64,000 nt of DNA from Pseudomonas thivervalensis (lineage in GTDB: Bacteria; Pseudomonadota; Gammaproteobacteria; Pseudomonadales; Pseudomonadaceae): the NCBI RefSeq assembly GCF_001269655.1, contig NZ_LHVE01000007.1, forward strand, positions 806,001-870,000, in the 5' to 3' direction. The notes beneath the pieces are model-generated. The model saw only the letters and a program-made list of their open reading frames with translations, was not told the DNA's origin and ran no database searches. Shown piece by piece: positions 7,707 through 15,440 of this stretch. Made by a program: the position numbers and the translations under genes. The stretch's first letter is position 1. Each line of letters starts with the position of its first letter.

Positions 7707-9827
7707 TTAGAACTGATAGGTGTAGCCAACCCCCAAGGTGCGCCGCCGTGCCGGCGCACCGTAGGCCACCGGGTCACTGTAGAAACCATAGGTGTCGTAG
7801 GTTTGGTTCAGCAGATTGTCGGCGAAGGCATAGACCTCCCCAAAGCGACTTTCCAGGCCTGCGCGCAGGTCGAGTTTCTCGTAGTTGTCCAGGTTGAAAT
7901 GGTTCTGCGGATCGGCGGCGCGTTCGCCCACCAAGCGATAATTGAGGCTGGTGTTCAGGGTGGTTTCGCCCATGCTGGCGAAGGTGCCCAACGGGTGTCG
8001 CCAACTGATGTTGAAGTTGCCGCTCCAGCGCGGCACATCCGGGGTACGGTTGCCGGCTGCGATGTCACCGGCCTGGATGCCGTGGACGGCGCTGGTGATC
8101 TTGGCGTCGAGGTAGGTGGCGCTGGCGGCCAGGGTCAGGCCATGGTCGAAGTGCCAGGTGCCTTCCAGCTCGGCGCCGCGGGTGCGGGTATCGGCATTGA
8201 ACGCATTGGTGGCGAAAGTTGCCGCGTTGTAGCCCAGCAGGTGGTCGTCGTGCACGCGGGTGTAGAACAACGCACCGTTCAAGCTGCCACGGCGATCCTC
8301 TGTTTCACTTTTGAAGCCCAGTTCAGCGGCCCGGCTGACGGCGGCCTTGTAGGGTTCGCTGTCGCTGACCTGCGAGGCATAGTCATTGAACCCCCCGGAT
8401 TTATAACCCCGCGCCAGTTGCACGTAGACGTTGGTTTGCGGGGTGAGCGCGTAGCTCAGGGCCACGCGGCCGGTGCCGTAATGGTCAGTCAGCTTGCGTG
8501 AATCGTCTACGGCGCTGGCGCCATTGATGTATTGGCCGTCGTAGGTCTTGCGATCCCAGGAATGGCGATAGCCCGTGGTGAGTTTCAGGCGCTCGGTGAG
8601 CGGGAAGGTGACTTCGCCGTAGCCGGCATACGTGGTCGTGGTGAAATCGCGGAACCTGGCGCTGTCGGTACCATAGGTGTTGCGCGGGGTGTCGTAGCTG
8701 CGTTCGTTGCGGCTGGCGGCAAGGCCGGCGATCCAGAACGTGTCGGCGTCGGGCAGGGAGCTCAAGTGCAGGTCCTGGCTCCAACTGCGCTCGAAGGATG
8801 TGTCCACCACCCAGTACTCGCTGGGCGTGCCATACAGGGCGCCCATCAATTTGCTGTCGTAGGCGATCAACCCCTCGAAGTCAGCGGTGGACGTGGCGGT
8901 CGTCGAGGTCAGGCGACTGTTGGCGAAATCATGATCGACCTTGACCGTATAGCGCTCGGTGATCTTGTCATTGTCGTCGAACAGGCCGGGCGTCAGGTCC
9001 AGGCTGGGGTCACTGCCATAGGGGCGCAGCACCAGCGAGTTGGTAGCGCGCTCGGTTTTCTGACGTTCGGCACTGAACAATACCTGTGTCTCATCGTTGA
9101 GGTCCCAGAGCAGGCTGGCGCGATAAGCCTCGTTGCGCGGTTCGGTGATGGGGTCGTTGGTCCGGTCGTTGTCGATCCAGCTGTCATAGCCGGCACGGCG
9201 CACCGCCAGGCGACCGCTGAGACTGTCGCTGATCGGCCCGCCGATGGCCCCTTCGCTGAGAAACTGGCCCTCCTGGCCGACTTCGCCGCGCACATAGCCT
9301 TCCAGTTCGCGGGTCGGCTGACGGGTGGTGATATTCACCGCGCCCGCTTGGCCAATCGCCCCGGACATCGTGCCCTGGGGCCCCTTGAGCACTTCGATGC
9401 GGTCGATATCCAGGGTGCCGAAGCCGAGGCTGCGCGATGCTACCGGCACACCATCGATGTTGAACGCCACCGAGCTGTCATCCATCGACATCTGGTACAG
9501 CGAACCGACGCCACGGATCAACACGTTGAAGTCATTGGGGCCGCCAGATGAATTGACATTGACCCCGGACGTATTGCGCAGGGCGCTTTCCAGCGTGTCG
9601 AGGCGCTGGGTACGCAGTTGCTCGCCGCTGATCACGCTAAGGCTGATGGGCAGGCTCTTGGGATCCTCCTGCTCCATGCGCGCGGTCACGGTAGAGACGG
9701 GTAATTCAAAGACCTCGCCAGTGGCGGCAAGGGCCGGACTGGCCAGTGTCCAAGTCAACACTATTGTTATAGTATTACACTTGTAGCTAGATCGAGGGGC
9801 AGTCGTCGTGTTGCGTCGTGCAGACAT
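7707..9827 (-). CDS. TonB-dependent outer-membrane siderophore receptor, FyuA-like (copy 2)
   Basis: A 706-residue paralogue of the receptor at 5536. The start at 9827 (MSARRNTTTAP) is preferred over the in-frame ATG at 9932 because it has AAGG 7-8 nt upstream, leads directly into a signal peptide ending ASPALA, and leaves the Fur box outside the coding region. The plug shows VLIRGVGSL, VAFNIDGVPV and IEVLKGPQGTM, and the barrel ends GVGYTYQF. Relative to copy 1 the plug apex differs (SGAIGQAGAVN against LGRNSEAGAIN). It converges on copy 1 and is divergent from the AraC regulator across a near-perfect Fur box. The two copies may serve two ferric ligands or stereoisomers, or be redundant; the sequence does not decide this. 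Confidence 0.92.
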   Translation of the reverse strand: MSARRNTTTAPRSSYKCNTITIVLTWTLASPALAATGEVFELPVSTVTARMEQEDPKSLPISLSVISGEQLRTQRLDTLESALRNTSGVNVNSSGGPNDFNVLIRGVGSLYQMSMDDSSVAFNIDGVPVASRSLGFGTLDIDRIEVLKGPQGTMSGAIGQAGAVNITTRQPTRELEGYVRGEVGQEGQFLSEGAIGGPISDSLSGRLAVRRAGYDSWIDNDRTNDPITEPRNEAYRASLLWDLNDETQVLFSAERQKTERATNSLVLRPYGSDPSLDLTPGLFDDNDKITERYTVKVDHDFANSRLTSTTATSTADFEGLIAYDSKLMGALYGTPSEYWVVDTSFERSWSQDLHLSSLPDADTFWIAGLAASRNERSYDTPRNTYGTDSARFRDFTTTTYAGYGEVTFPLTERLKLTTGYRHSWDRKTYDGQYINGASAVDDSRKLTDHYGTGRVALSYALTPQTNVYVQLARGYKSGGFNDYASQVSDSEPYKAAVSRAAELGFKSETEDRRGSLNGALFYTRVHDDHLLGYNAATFATNAFNADTRTRGAELEGTWHFDHGLTLAASATYLDAKITSAVHGIQAGDIAAGNRTPDVPRWSGNFNISWRHPLGTFASMGETTLNTSLNYRLVGERAADPQNHFNLDNYEKLDLRAGLESRFGEVYAFADNLLNQTYDTYGFYSDPVAYGAPARRRTLGVGYTYQF

Positions 9828-9910
9828 AAGGGGACCTTGACTGAGGGTTCTGAGCGGTGCGCGTGACCGTCGGCAGTAACGGATTGGCGCAGCGTGTGCG
9901 ACGCGCCAGA

Positions 9911-9925
9911 TGCTAATAATTATCA
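9911..9925. promoter_or_regulatory. Near-perfect Fur box between receptor copy 2 and the AraC regulator
   Basis: TGCTAATAATTATCA matches the 7-1-7 Fur site TGATAATNATTATCA at 13 of 14 defined positions. It sits in the divergent promoter region 9828-9989, so receptor and regulator should both respond to iron. Confidence 0.85.
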
Positions 9926-9989
9926 ATTGCATAACTCTACCCCGATGTGATCTGATTCGAGCCGTATCCGGTCAACCAGGAGATTCACG

Positions 9990-10967
9990 ATGTCAGTCGT
10001 TCAAGGAGGCGCAGGAGAGCCGATGCCGGTCTCGCGAATCATTACGGGAGAATATGGAAGCGACCTGGGACCCGGGGCGCACTGCCGGGTCACGCGCATG
10101 GCCCTGCAGGACGGACTCGACATCGTGCGCTGGCAAAGCAAGTTCGAGCAGCCGATCGAACTGCCCCTGCAGGATGACAGCGACTGCATTCACTTCAGCT
10201 TCACCAACCTGCTCAAGGGCAAGGCCGCTTGCAGCTTCCGTGACGGTCGTCGGCAGCGCCGCTACGTGATTGACGAAGGGGCGGGCTGCATCAGCTATGG
10301 CCGTCGTCGCGATGGCCTCTATCACCAGCATGGCGAGATCGACAACATCACGGTCATGATTCGTCCCGAGGTGCTGTCACAGTGGGAGTTGAAACTCGAC
10401 CCGCTGCTGAACAAGGCACTGGCCTGTGACCATTGTTTCCTTGATGGTCATCGCAGTGGCGAAATGAGCGCGACGGCGCATCTGTTGTGCAAGGCCATGG
10501 ACCCGAGCCCTGACGTGCCAATGGGCCAACCCCGAAGCGGCCTGTGGCTGTATGGCCAGAGCGTGACCCTGGTCAGCCTGTTCCTGGAGGCACGCCGCAA
10601 CGTGGAGTGCACCTGCCGGGTCAGCCACATCGACCGCCAACGCCTGTTGCGTGCGCGCGAACACCTGCTGGCCGACCTGGGCAAGGCGCCAAGCCTGTCG
10701 GAACTCGCGCGCGAGTCGGGCATGAGCCAGCCCAAGCTCACCCGCGGGTTCCGCCAGTTGTTCTTCAACAGTGTCTATGGCGTGTTCCAGCAAGCGCGGA
10801 TGATCCAGGCCCGGAGTCGCTTGTTGAACGGCGAAGAGTCGGTGATGCGAATCGCGTCGGATCTCGGCTATGCCAATGCCAGCCACTTCGCCACCGCCTT
10901 TCGCAAGCAGTTCGGGATCAACCCTTCGATCCTCAAGCATGGCGGAAGAAACAAGCTATCGATCTAG
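9990..10967 (+). CDS. AraC-family transcriptional regulator, YbtA/PchR-like
   Basis: A 325-residue regulator. The C-terminal third holds the two helix-turn-helix units of the AraC family, the first around APSLSELARESGMSQPKLTRGF and the second around VMRIASDLGYANASHFATAFRKQFG. The N-terminal 200 residues would be the ligand-sensing part. AGGAG lies about 9 nt before the ATG. YbtA and PchR activate yersiniabactin and pyochelin genes when the ferric siderophore returns. The position beside a receptor gene and a Fur box, in a locus with a heterocyclizing NRPS, supports the same role here. Its stop overlaps the end of the convergent aldehyde dehydrogenase gene by 12 nt. Confidence 0.88.
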   Translation: MSVVQGGAGEPMPVSRIITGEYGSDLGPGAHCRVTRMALQDGLDIVRWQSKFEQPIELPLQDDSDCIHFSFTNLLKGKAACSFRDGRRQRRYVIDEGAGCISYGRRRDGLYHQHGEIDNITVMIRPEVLSQWELKLDPLLNKALACDHCFLDGHRSGEMSATAHLLCKAMDPSPDVPMGQPRSGLWLYGQSVTLVSLFLEARRNVECTCRVSHIDRQRLLRAREHLLADLGKAPSLSELARESGMSQPKLTRGFRQLFFNSVYGVFQQARMIQARSRLLNGEESVMRIASDLGYANASHFATAFRKQFGINPSILKHGGRNKLSI

Positions 10968-12434
10968 GCCCGGTGCGCCAAACCCGACGATCGCCTTGGT
11001 CTCCAGGTATTCCTCGAGGCCGAAGACACCGTACTCACGGCCATTCCCCGAGCGTTTGTAGCCACCGAAGGGCGCCATGGGATTCCAGGCCGGGTAATTC
11101 AGGAGCACTTGCCCCGCGCGGATACGAGAAGCCACCGCGCGCGCCAGATCAAGGTCCTGTGATTGAACATGGGCGCCGAGACCATAAATCGTATCGTTGG
11201 CGATCGCGACCGCTTCATCGATGGTTTCGTAGGCAATGATGCACAGCACCGGCCCGAAGATTTCCTCCTGGGCGATCCGCATGGCGTTATCCACCTCGGA
11301 GAAAACAGTCGGGCGGGTGTAGAAACCCTTGTCAAAACCCTTCACACGTCCGAGCCCACCACACAGCAGTTTGGCCCCCTCATGCAGGCCAGCCTCGATC
11401 ATGGCTTGCACGCGATTGAACTGAGCCTCATTGGCAATGGGGCCGAGTACCGTTTCCGGTGATTGCGGATCGCCGACGATGATTGCGTTGGCGGTGGCGG
11501 CCGCCAGCGCTTCGACTTCCGCCAGCCGGGCCTTGGGCACGATCATCCGAGTGGGGGCGCTGCACGACTGGCCGACGTTGCGGAACGCCGCCATCACGCC
11601 CAGCGGGACGGCTTTGGCGAAGTCGGCATCGGGCAGCAGGATATTCGGGGATTTACCACCCAATTCCTGCCCGACCCGTTTCGCCGTCGGCGCGGCCGCC
11701 TGGGCCACCAGTGCGCCTGCGCGGTTTGAGCCGGTAATCGAAATCATGTCGATATCCGGGTGTGCGGCCATCGCCGCGCCGACCCCATGACCGCTGCCGT
11801 TCACCAGGTTGAAGACGCCCGGTGGAAGGCCCGCGTCATGGACCACTTGGGCAAACAGAAGGGCGCTCAGGGGTGACAGCTCACTGGGCTTGAGCACCAC
11901 CGTGCAGCCGGCCGCCAGCGCCGCGGCGACTTTTGCGGTGATTTGATAAAGCGGCCAGTTCCAGGGAGTAATGAGGCCGCAGACGCCGATAGGTTCGCGT
12001 TGGATCGCGGTGCCGTTCTCGACGGTCTGGAAACGATACGTGGACAGCAGGTCGCGGGCGACCCGAACGTGTTCGGCCGCCAGGGGGACTTGCATCGCCC
12101 GTGCAGAACCGATGGCGGCGCCCATTTCCAAGGAGATCGCCTGGGCAAACGCTTCTTTGCGCTCAAGGATCAGCTCATGGATCTTGCCCAGCACCCGCGC
12201 ACGCGCAGCTGTGGAAGTGGCAGACCAATCGGCAAACGCGGCACGCGCCGCCGCGACCGCCCGATCGACATCCTCGGCAGAACCGCTGGCCACCTGTGCA
12301 ACGACTTCCTCCGTTGCCGGACTGATCACCGGCAAACTGGCCGGACTGACCGGCGCCGACCAACCGCCATTGATGTAGAACAGGTGGGCGGTCTGCGGAT
12401 CAACGCTGTAGCGATTCGAAGTGTGGGTAGTCAT
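10956..12434 (-). CDS. NAD(P)-dependent aldehyde dehydrogenase
   Basis: A 492-residue aldehyde dehydrogenase of usual length. Key residues can be read: Asn158 in PWNW, the general base Glu257 in QELGGKSP, and the nucleophile Cys291 in NVGQSCSAPTRM. Cofactor-binding segments GCTVVLKPSE and ITGSNRAG are intact. Substrate cannot be told from sequence. It lies downstream of, and in the same direction as, a RidA-family gene and a DSD1-like PLP enzyme, so it may oxidise an aldehyde arising from D-amino-acid or hydroxy-amino-acid breakdown. A 114-nt gap separates it from RidA, so co-transcription is plausible, not certain. Confidence 0.9.
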   Translation of the reverse strand: MTTHTSNRYSVDPQTAHLFYINGGWSAPVSPASLPVISPATEEVVAQVASGSAEDVDRAVAAARAAFADWSATSTAARARVLGKIHELILERKEAFAQAISLEMGAAIGSARAMQVPLAAEHVRVARDLLSTYRFQTVENGTAIQREPIGVCGLITPWNWPLYQITAKVAAALAAGCTVVLKPSELSPLSALLFAQVVHDAGLPPGVFNLVNGSGHGVGAAMAAHPDIDMISITGSNRAGALVAQAAAPTAKRVGQELGGKSPNILLPDADFAKAVPLGVMAAFRNVGQSCSAPTRMIVPKARLAEVEALAAATANAIIVGDPQSPETVLGPIANEAQFNRVQAMIEAGLHEGAKLLCGGLGRVKGFDKGFYTRPTVFSEVDNAMRIAQEEIFGPVLCIIAYETIDEAVAIANDTIYGLGAHVQSQDLDLARAVASRIRAGQVLLNYPAWNPMAPFGGYKRSGNGREYGVFGLEEYLETKAIVGFGAPGLDR

Positions 12435-12548
12435 CCAGGCGGTCCTTTAAAGCAGCATGTCGAGTCTGCTCAATAAGCTAACAAAGCAACCCAGGGAAAA
12501 TATGCCGTTCTTCAAGGGCGCAAAGGAGAATCTGCCGTATCTGCCGGG

Positions 12549-13022
12549 CTAACTTGTCATTACCCTGTGGCGAGGGCGCTTGCTCCCGCTGGGCTGCGCA
12601 ACAGACCCTTTTTGTGAGCGCTTCGTACTCAGCGCCATCGCTTCGATTTCGATCAGATAACCGTGGTGCAAGGCCGGGACAGGCACCACCGCTCGCGCGG
12701 GTCGATGTTCTCCCAGGTAACGGGCGTAGATTCGATCGAAGGCAGGCCAGTGTTCGATGCCTGCGACGTAGACCGTGACCTTCAGCAGGTCGCTTGTGCT
12801 TCGGCCCGCTGCGCTGAGGATCGCCACCAGGTTATCCAGCGCGATGGAGGCTTGGACCTCAAATGGTTGGTCGACACTGTGGACGCCATTGGCGCGTATG
12901 GGCAGTTGCCCGGACACATACAGAACGCCCTGGTGCACGACCGCCTGGGAATAATGTCCACCCGGCGCTGCGGCGTCGGCCGTGTCGATCAGGTTGATCG
13001 CGCCTGCTTGATTACCAGCCAT
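12549..13022 (-). CDS. RidA-family (YjgF/YER057c) enamine/imine deaminase
   Basis: A 157-residue protein. The core, from about residue 20 (GGHYSQAVVHQGVLYVSGQLP) to about 132 (EIEAMAL), is a RidA fold including the usual ARAVVPVPAL segment, where the conserved Arg binds the carboxylate. RidA proteins hydrolyse reactive 2-aminoacrylate-type enamines. The ATG at 13022 lies 11 bases inside the 3' end of the upstream PLP-enzyme gene, so the two are translationally linked. That fits well, because DSD1-type D-serine dehydratases release exactly such enamines. The last 20 or so codons (KGSVAQPSGSKRPRHRVMTS) lie inside a REP element, so the C terminus is longer and more basic than normal for the family. 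Confidence 0.85.
   Translation of the reverse strand: MAGNQAGAINLIDTADAAAPGGHYSQAVVHQGVLYVSGQLPIRANGVHSVDQPFEVQASIALDNLVAILSAAGRSTSDLLKVTVYVAGIEHWPAFDRIYARYLGEHRPARAVVPVPALHHGYLIEIEAMALSTKRSQKGSVAQPSGSKRPRHRVMTS
12564..12608. repeat. REP palindrome overlapping the 3' end of the RidA gene
   Basis: CCTGTGGCGAGGGCGCTTGCTCCCGCTGGGCTGCG-type sequence (12564 onward) is a recognisable fluorescent-Pseudomonas REP with an imperfect stem (GCGAGGGC against GCTCCCGC). REPs are normally intergenic; here the RidA reading frame runs through it to a TAG at 12549-12551. Confidence 0.7.
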
Positions 13023-14148
13023 GCAAGCGACTCCAGAGCTGCACGCCGCCCTCGGCATCAACCGCGTGATAGTCCGGGAACTGCGCGCCTGTGGCACAGG
13101 CATGGTTGGGCAGGATGCGCAGGCGGCTACCGATGGGGAAACGCGCGGTGATGTCGACACCCCCGGCCGTTTCAAGCGCGACGATCCCGTGCTCCTGATT
13201 GGCTCCGGTGAGCAGCGCTCCCTCGATCCAATCACCGGTTTCGGTGCACACCTGGCCGTAACCAAAGTCTCGCTGCTGGCGCTGCGTGCCCCGGTCACGG
13301 CTCATCGCCATCCAACCGGCATCGGTGATGACCCAGCCTTTGTCTTTCTGATGACCGATGACGGTGGTCAGCACGCTCAGCGCCAGCTCGTGCGCCTGGC
13401 AGATACCGACGTTGTGCATCACCAGATCGAAGAACACATAGACGCCTGCGCGCACTTCGGTGACGCCTTCCAGGTTCAGTGCCGACAATGCCGTAGGCGT
13501 CGAGCCGATGCTGACCTCCGGGCATGGAAAACCGGCCTGGCGGATTCGCTGGGCTGCATTGACGCAGAGATTGCGTTCCTGTTCGGCCAGGGCTTGCAGC
13601 GCTTCAGGGGTGTCGAGCTCGTAGCTTGACCCGGCATGGGTCATCACACCGCGAAGCTGCATGCCTCCCTCGCTGAGTACCCGTGCGACCTCAAGCAGGG
13701 AATGGTCTTCGAGGTCCAGGCCCGACCGATGACCATCGCAGTCGATCTCGATCCAGACGTCGAAACGTTCATTGTGTCGCTGGCCGAAGGCGACGATGGC
13801 CCGGGCAGCATCAAGGCTGTCGGTGAGGAGGCTCAACTGGCAGCCTTTGCGCCGCAACTGCAGGGCCTGGGTCAGTTTGCCGGGCGCGATGGCGACGGCG
13901 TAGAAAACGTCACAGATGCCTTCGGCGAAACAGTACTGGGCTTCCTTCAAGGTAGAGACCGTAACGCCGCAGGCACCGGCGGCGAGCTGCGCCTTGATCA
14001 CGGGGAGGCATTTGCTGGTTTTGACATGCGGGCGCAAACGCACGCCCAGGGCATCCATGCGTTGTTGCATACGCCGGATATTGTGCTGCATACGCGGCAC
14101 ATCCACGATCGCGGCGGGGGTGTCGAGGGAGGCAATAGAGGCTGACAT
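13012..14148 (-). CDS. DSD1/D-threonine-aldolase-type PLP enzyme (alanine-racemase fold)
   Basis: A 378-residue fold-type III PLP enzyme. The N-terminal barrel carries the PLP lysine in RPHVKTSKC (Lys43). A C-terminal metal site is suggested by PNHACATG, the His/Cys pair used to bind zinc in D-serine and D-threo-3-hydroxyaspartate dehydratases. Family members act on D-serine, D-threonine or 3-hydroxyaspartate, by dehydration or retro-aldol cleavage. Overlap with RidA points to a dehydratase releasing an enamine. The gene is divergent from a LysR regulator across 95 nt, its likely controller. Confidence 0.85.
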   Translation of the reverse strand: MSASIASLDTPAAIVDVPRMQHNIRRMQQRMDALGVRLRPHVKTSKCLPVIKAQLAAGACGVTVSTLKEAQYCFAEGICDVFYAVAIAPGKLTQALQLRRKGCQLSLLTDSLDAARAIVAFGQRHNERFDVWIEIDCDGHRSGLDLEDHSLLEVARVLSEGGMQLRGVMTHAGSSYELDTPEALQALAEQERNLCVNAAQRIRQAGFPCPEVSIGSTPTALSALNLEGVTEVRAGVYVFFDLVMHNVGICQAHELALSVLTTVIGHQKDKGWVITDAGWMAMSRDRGTQRQQRDFGYGQVCTETGDWIEGALLTGANQEHGIVALETAGGVDITARFPIGSRLRILPNHACATGAQFPDYHAVDAEGGVQLWSRLHGW

Positions 14149-14243
14149 GGTAGGGCTCTTCTGGCGAGGTACAGGGCGAACTCTACAAAAAGCTCGTGAA
14201 GCTGTGCTTCAATGCAATGTCATCAATCATTAAGCAGAATTGA

Positions 14244-15128
14244 ATGATCTCCATCGAGGATCTGCGTCTGGCCGTGACGCTGGCGCGCTCCGAGTCGTTG
14301 AGTGCTGCCGCCAGAACCCTGAATGTCTCGCCCCCGGCGCTGTCCATGCGCCTGCGCAAGCTGGAGGTGCGGCTCGGCCTGACGTTGGCCAATCGCGATG
14401 CCCGGCGCCTGAGCCTCACCGCCGATGGCGAGCGTTTCTCCCGGGAAAGCGCGCGCTTGCTGGAGCAGTTGGAGGCGCTCCCGGAGTCCTTCAAGCAACA
14501 AGATGAACAACTGGTCGGCACGCTCAGGCTGGCGGCGCCGTTCGGCTATGGGCGGCAACGCATCGCACCGTTGCTGGCCCGTTTCGCCAAGCTGCACCCA
14601 CAGTTGTGTTTGCATCTGGATTTGCGTGAAACCCCTTGGCCTGATCGTCACGACAGCGATGCAGTGATTCACATCGGTCATCTCAACGACAGCCAGTGGG
14701 TAGCCCGGCTCCTTACGCCAAACGACCGGTGGTTATGCGCAAGCCCGGTTTATCTGGAGCACCACGGCACGCCGTCGTCGCCCGAGCAACTCGCCGAGCA
14801 CCGTTGCATTTGCATTCGTGAGAATGATGAAGATGTCACGTTGTGGCATCTGCGTAAGGGGCAGGGGCGTAAAACCCTGCGCATCGAGCCCGCGATGTTG
14901 AGCAACGATGGCAGCGTGGCTCGACGTTGGGCTGAGCAGGGCTTGGGGTTGGTGCTGCGTTCGCAGTGGGATGTGAGTGACGCCATTGCCGATAATCGTC
15001 TGGTTCGGGTGCTGGCGGATTGGCAATTCGACAGCGCGTCGATCAACTTGTTGGTGCCTTCACGAAAACTTCGTAGCCCGCGGGTGCAGGTTTTGGTGGC
15101 TTTTTTGGAAGAGGCGTTGAAAGGGTGA
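14244..15128 (+). CDS. LysR-family transcriptional regulator
   Basis: A 294-residue LysR protein. The winged helix-turn-helix is at about residues 1-60 (SLSAAARTLNVSPPALSMRLRKLE), followed by a substrate-binding effector domain. It is divergently transcribed from the DSD1-like gene with 95 nt between the two starts, the classical arrangement for a LysR controlling its neighbour. The effector is unknown; a D-amino acid or its product is a reasonable guess. Confidence 0.88.
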   Translation: MISIEDLRLAVTLARSESLSAAARTLNVSPPALSMRLRKLEVRLGLTLANRDARRLSLTADGERFSRESARLLEQLEALPESFKQQDEQLVGTLRLAAPFGYGRQRIAPLLARFAKLHPQLCLHLDLRETPWPDRHDSDAVIHIGHLNDSQWVARLLTPNDRWLCASPVYLEHHGTPSSPEQLAEHRCICIRENDEDVTLWHLRKGQGRKTLRIEPAMLSNDGSVARRWAEQGLGLVLRSQWDVSDAIADNRLVRVLADWQFDSASINLLVPSRKLRSPRVQVLVAFLEEALKG

Positions 15129-15141
15129 TTGGCAGAGTTTG

Positions 15142-15179
15142 GTGTGTATATCCATTATTTAGGTAACGGATATGCACAC
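15142..15179. terminator. Long inverted repeat after the LysR gene
   Basis: GTGTGTATATCC and GGATATGCACAC pair at 11 of 12 positions around a 14-nt loop, 14 nt past the LysR stop. No long T-tract follows. It may be a terminator or an extragenic repeat. Together with the leader element at 15211 it accounts for most of the 312-nt gap 15129-15440. Confidence 0.45.
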
Positions 15180-15210
15180 AAAACTAAGTCTCCAAGAGCA
15201 AATACCGAAG

Positions 15211-15365
15211 CATCCCGCAAAGTCTGCTGAACACATCGCGCAAAACGGTGCTTTGTACCAGCAGACCTATACTTTTAACCGTTTATGCACGGTTTCATGG
15301 TGTTGTAATAACCCCATGATTCAGCGTGGCACCGATGCTCCCTGAACGGAGTAACGACTTGCCCT
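15211..15365 (+). promoter_or_regulatory. Duplicated 155-nt promoter/leader element, copy A
   Basis: This stretch aligns without a gap to 16951-17105 at 124 of 155 positions (80%). The core, 15265-15294, is almost identical in both: a TATACT -10-like hexamer (15268-15273), then the inverted repeat AACCGT-ttatgc-ACGGTT (15277-15294). A second inverted repeat TCATGG/CCATGA follows (15295-15300 and 15314-15319). No good -35 box is visible, suggesting activator dependence. It ends about 75 nt before the FAD oxidase start. Function as promoter plus structured leader is inferred from conservation and position. Confidence 0.7.
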
Positions 15366-15440
15366 GGTCGCAACCCTCAGTGCAGGCCCATGCACCCGCG
15401 ACCGGCTGAAGAAGACGCTTCTTAAACGCCCCGGCCCTCA

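Noticed and set aside
8532..9551. 339-codon frame antisense to receptor copy 2
   Set aside because: The minus strand holds a complete TonB receptor with plug and barrel motifs; this frame has none.
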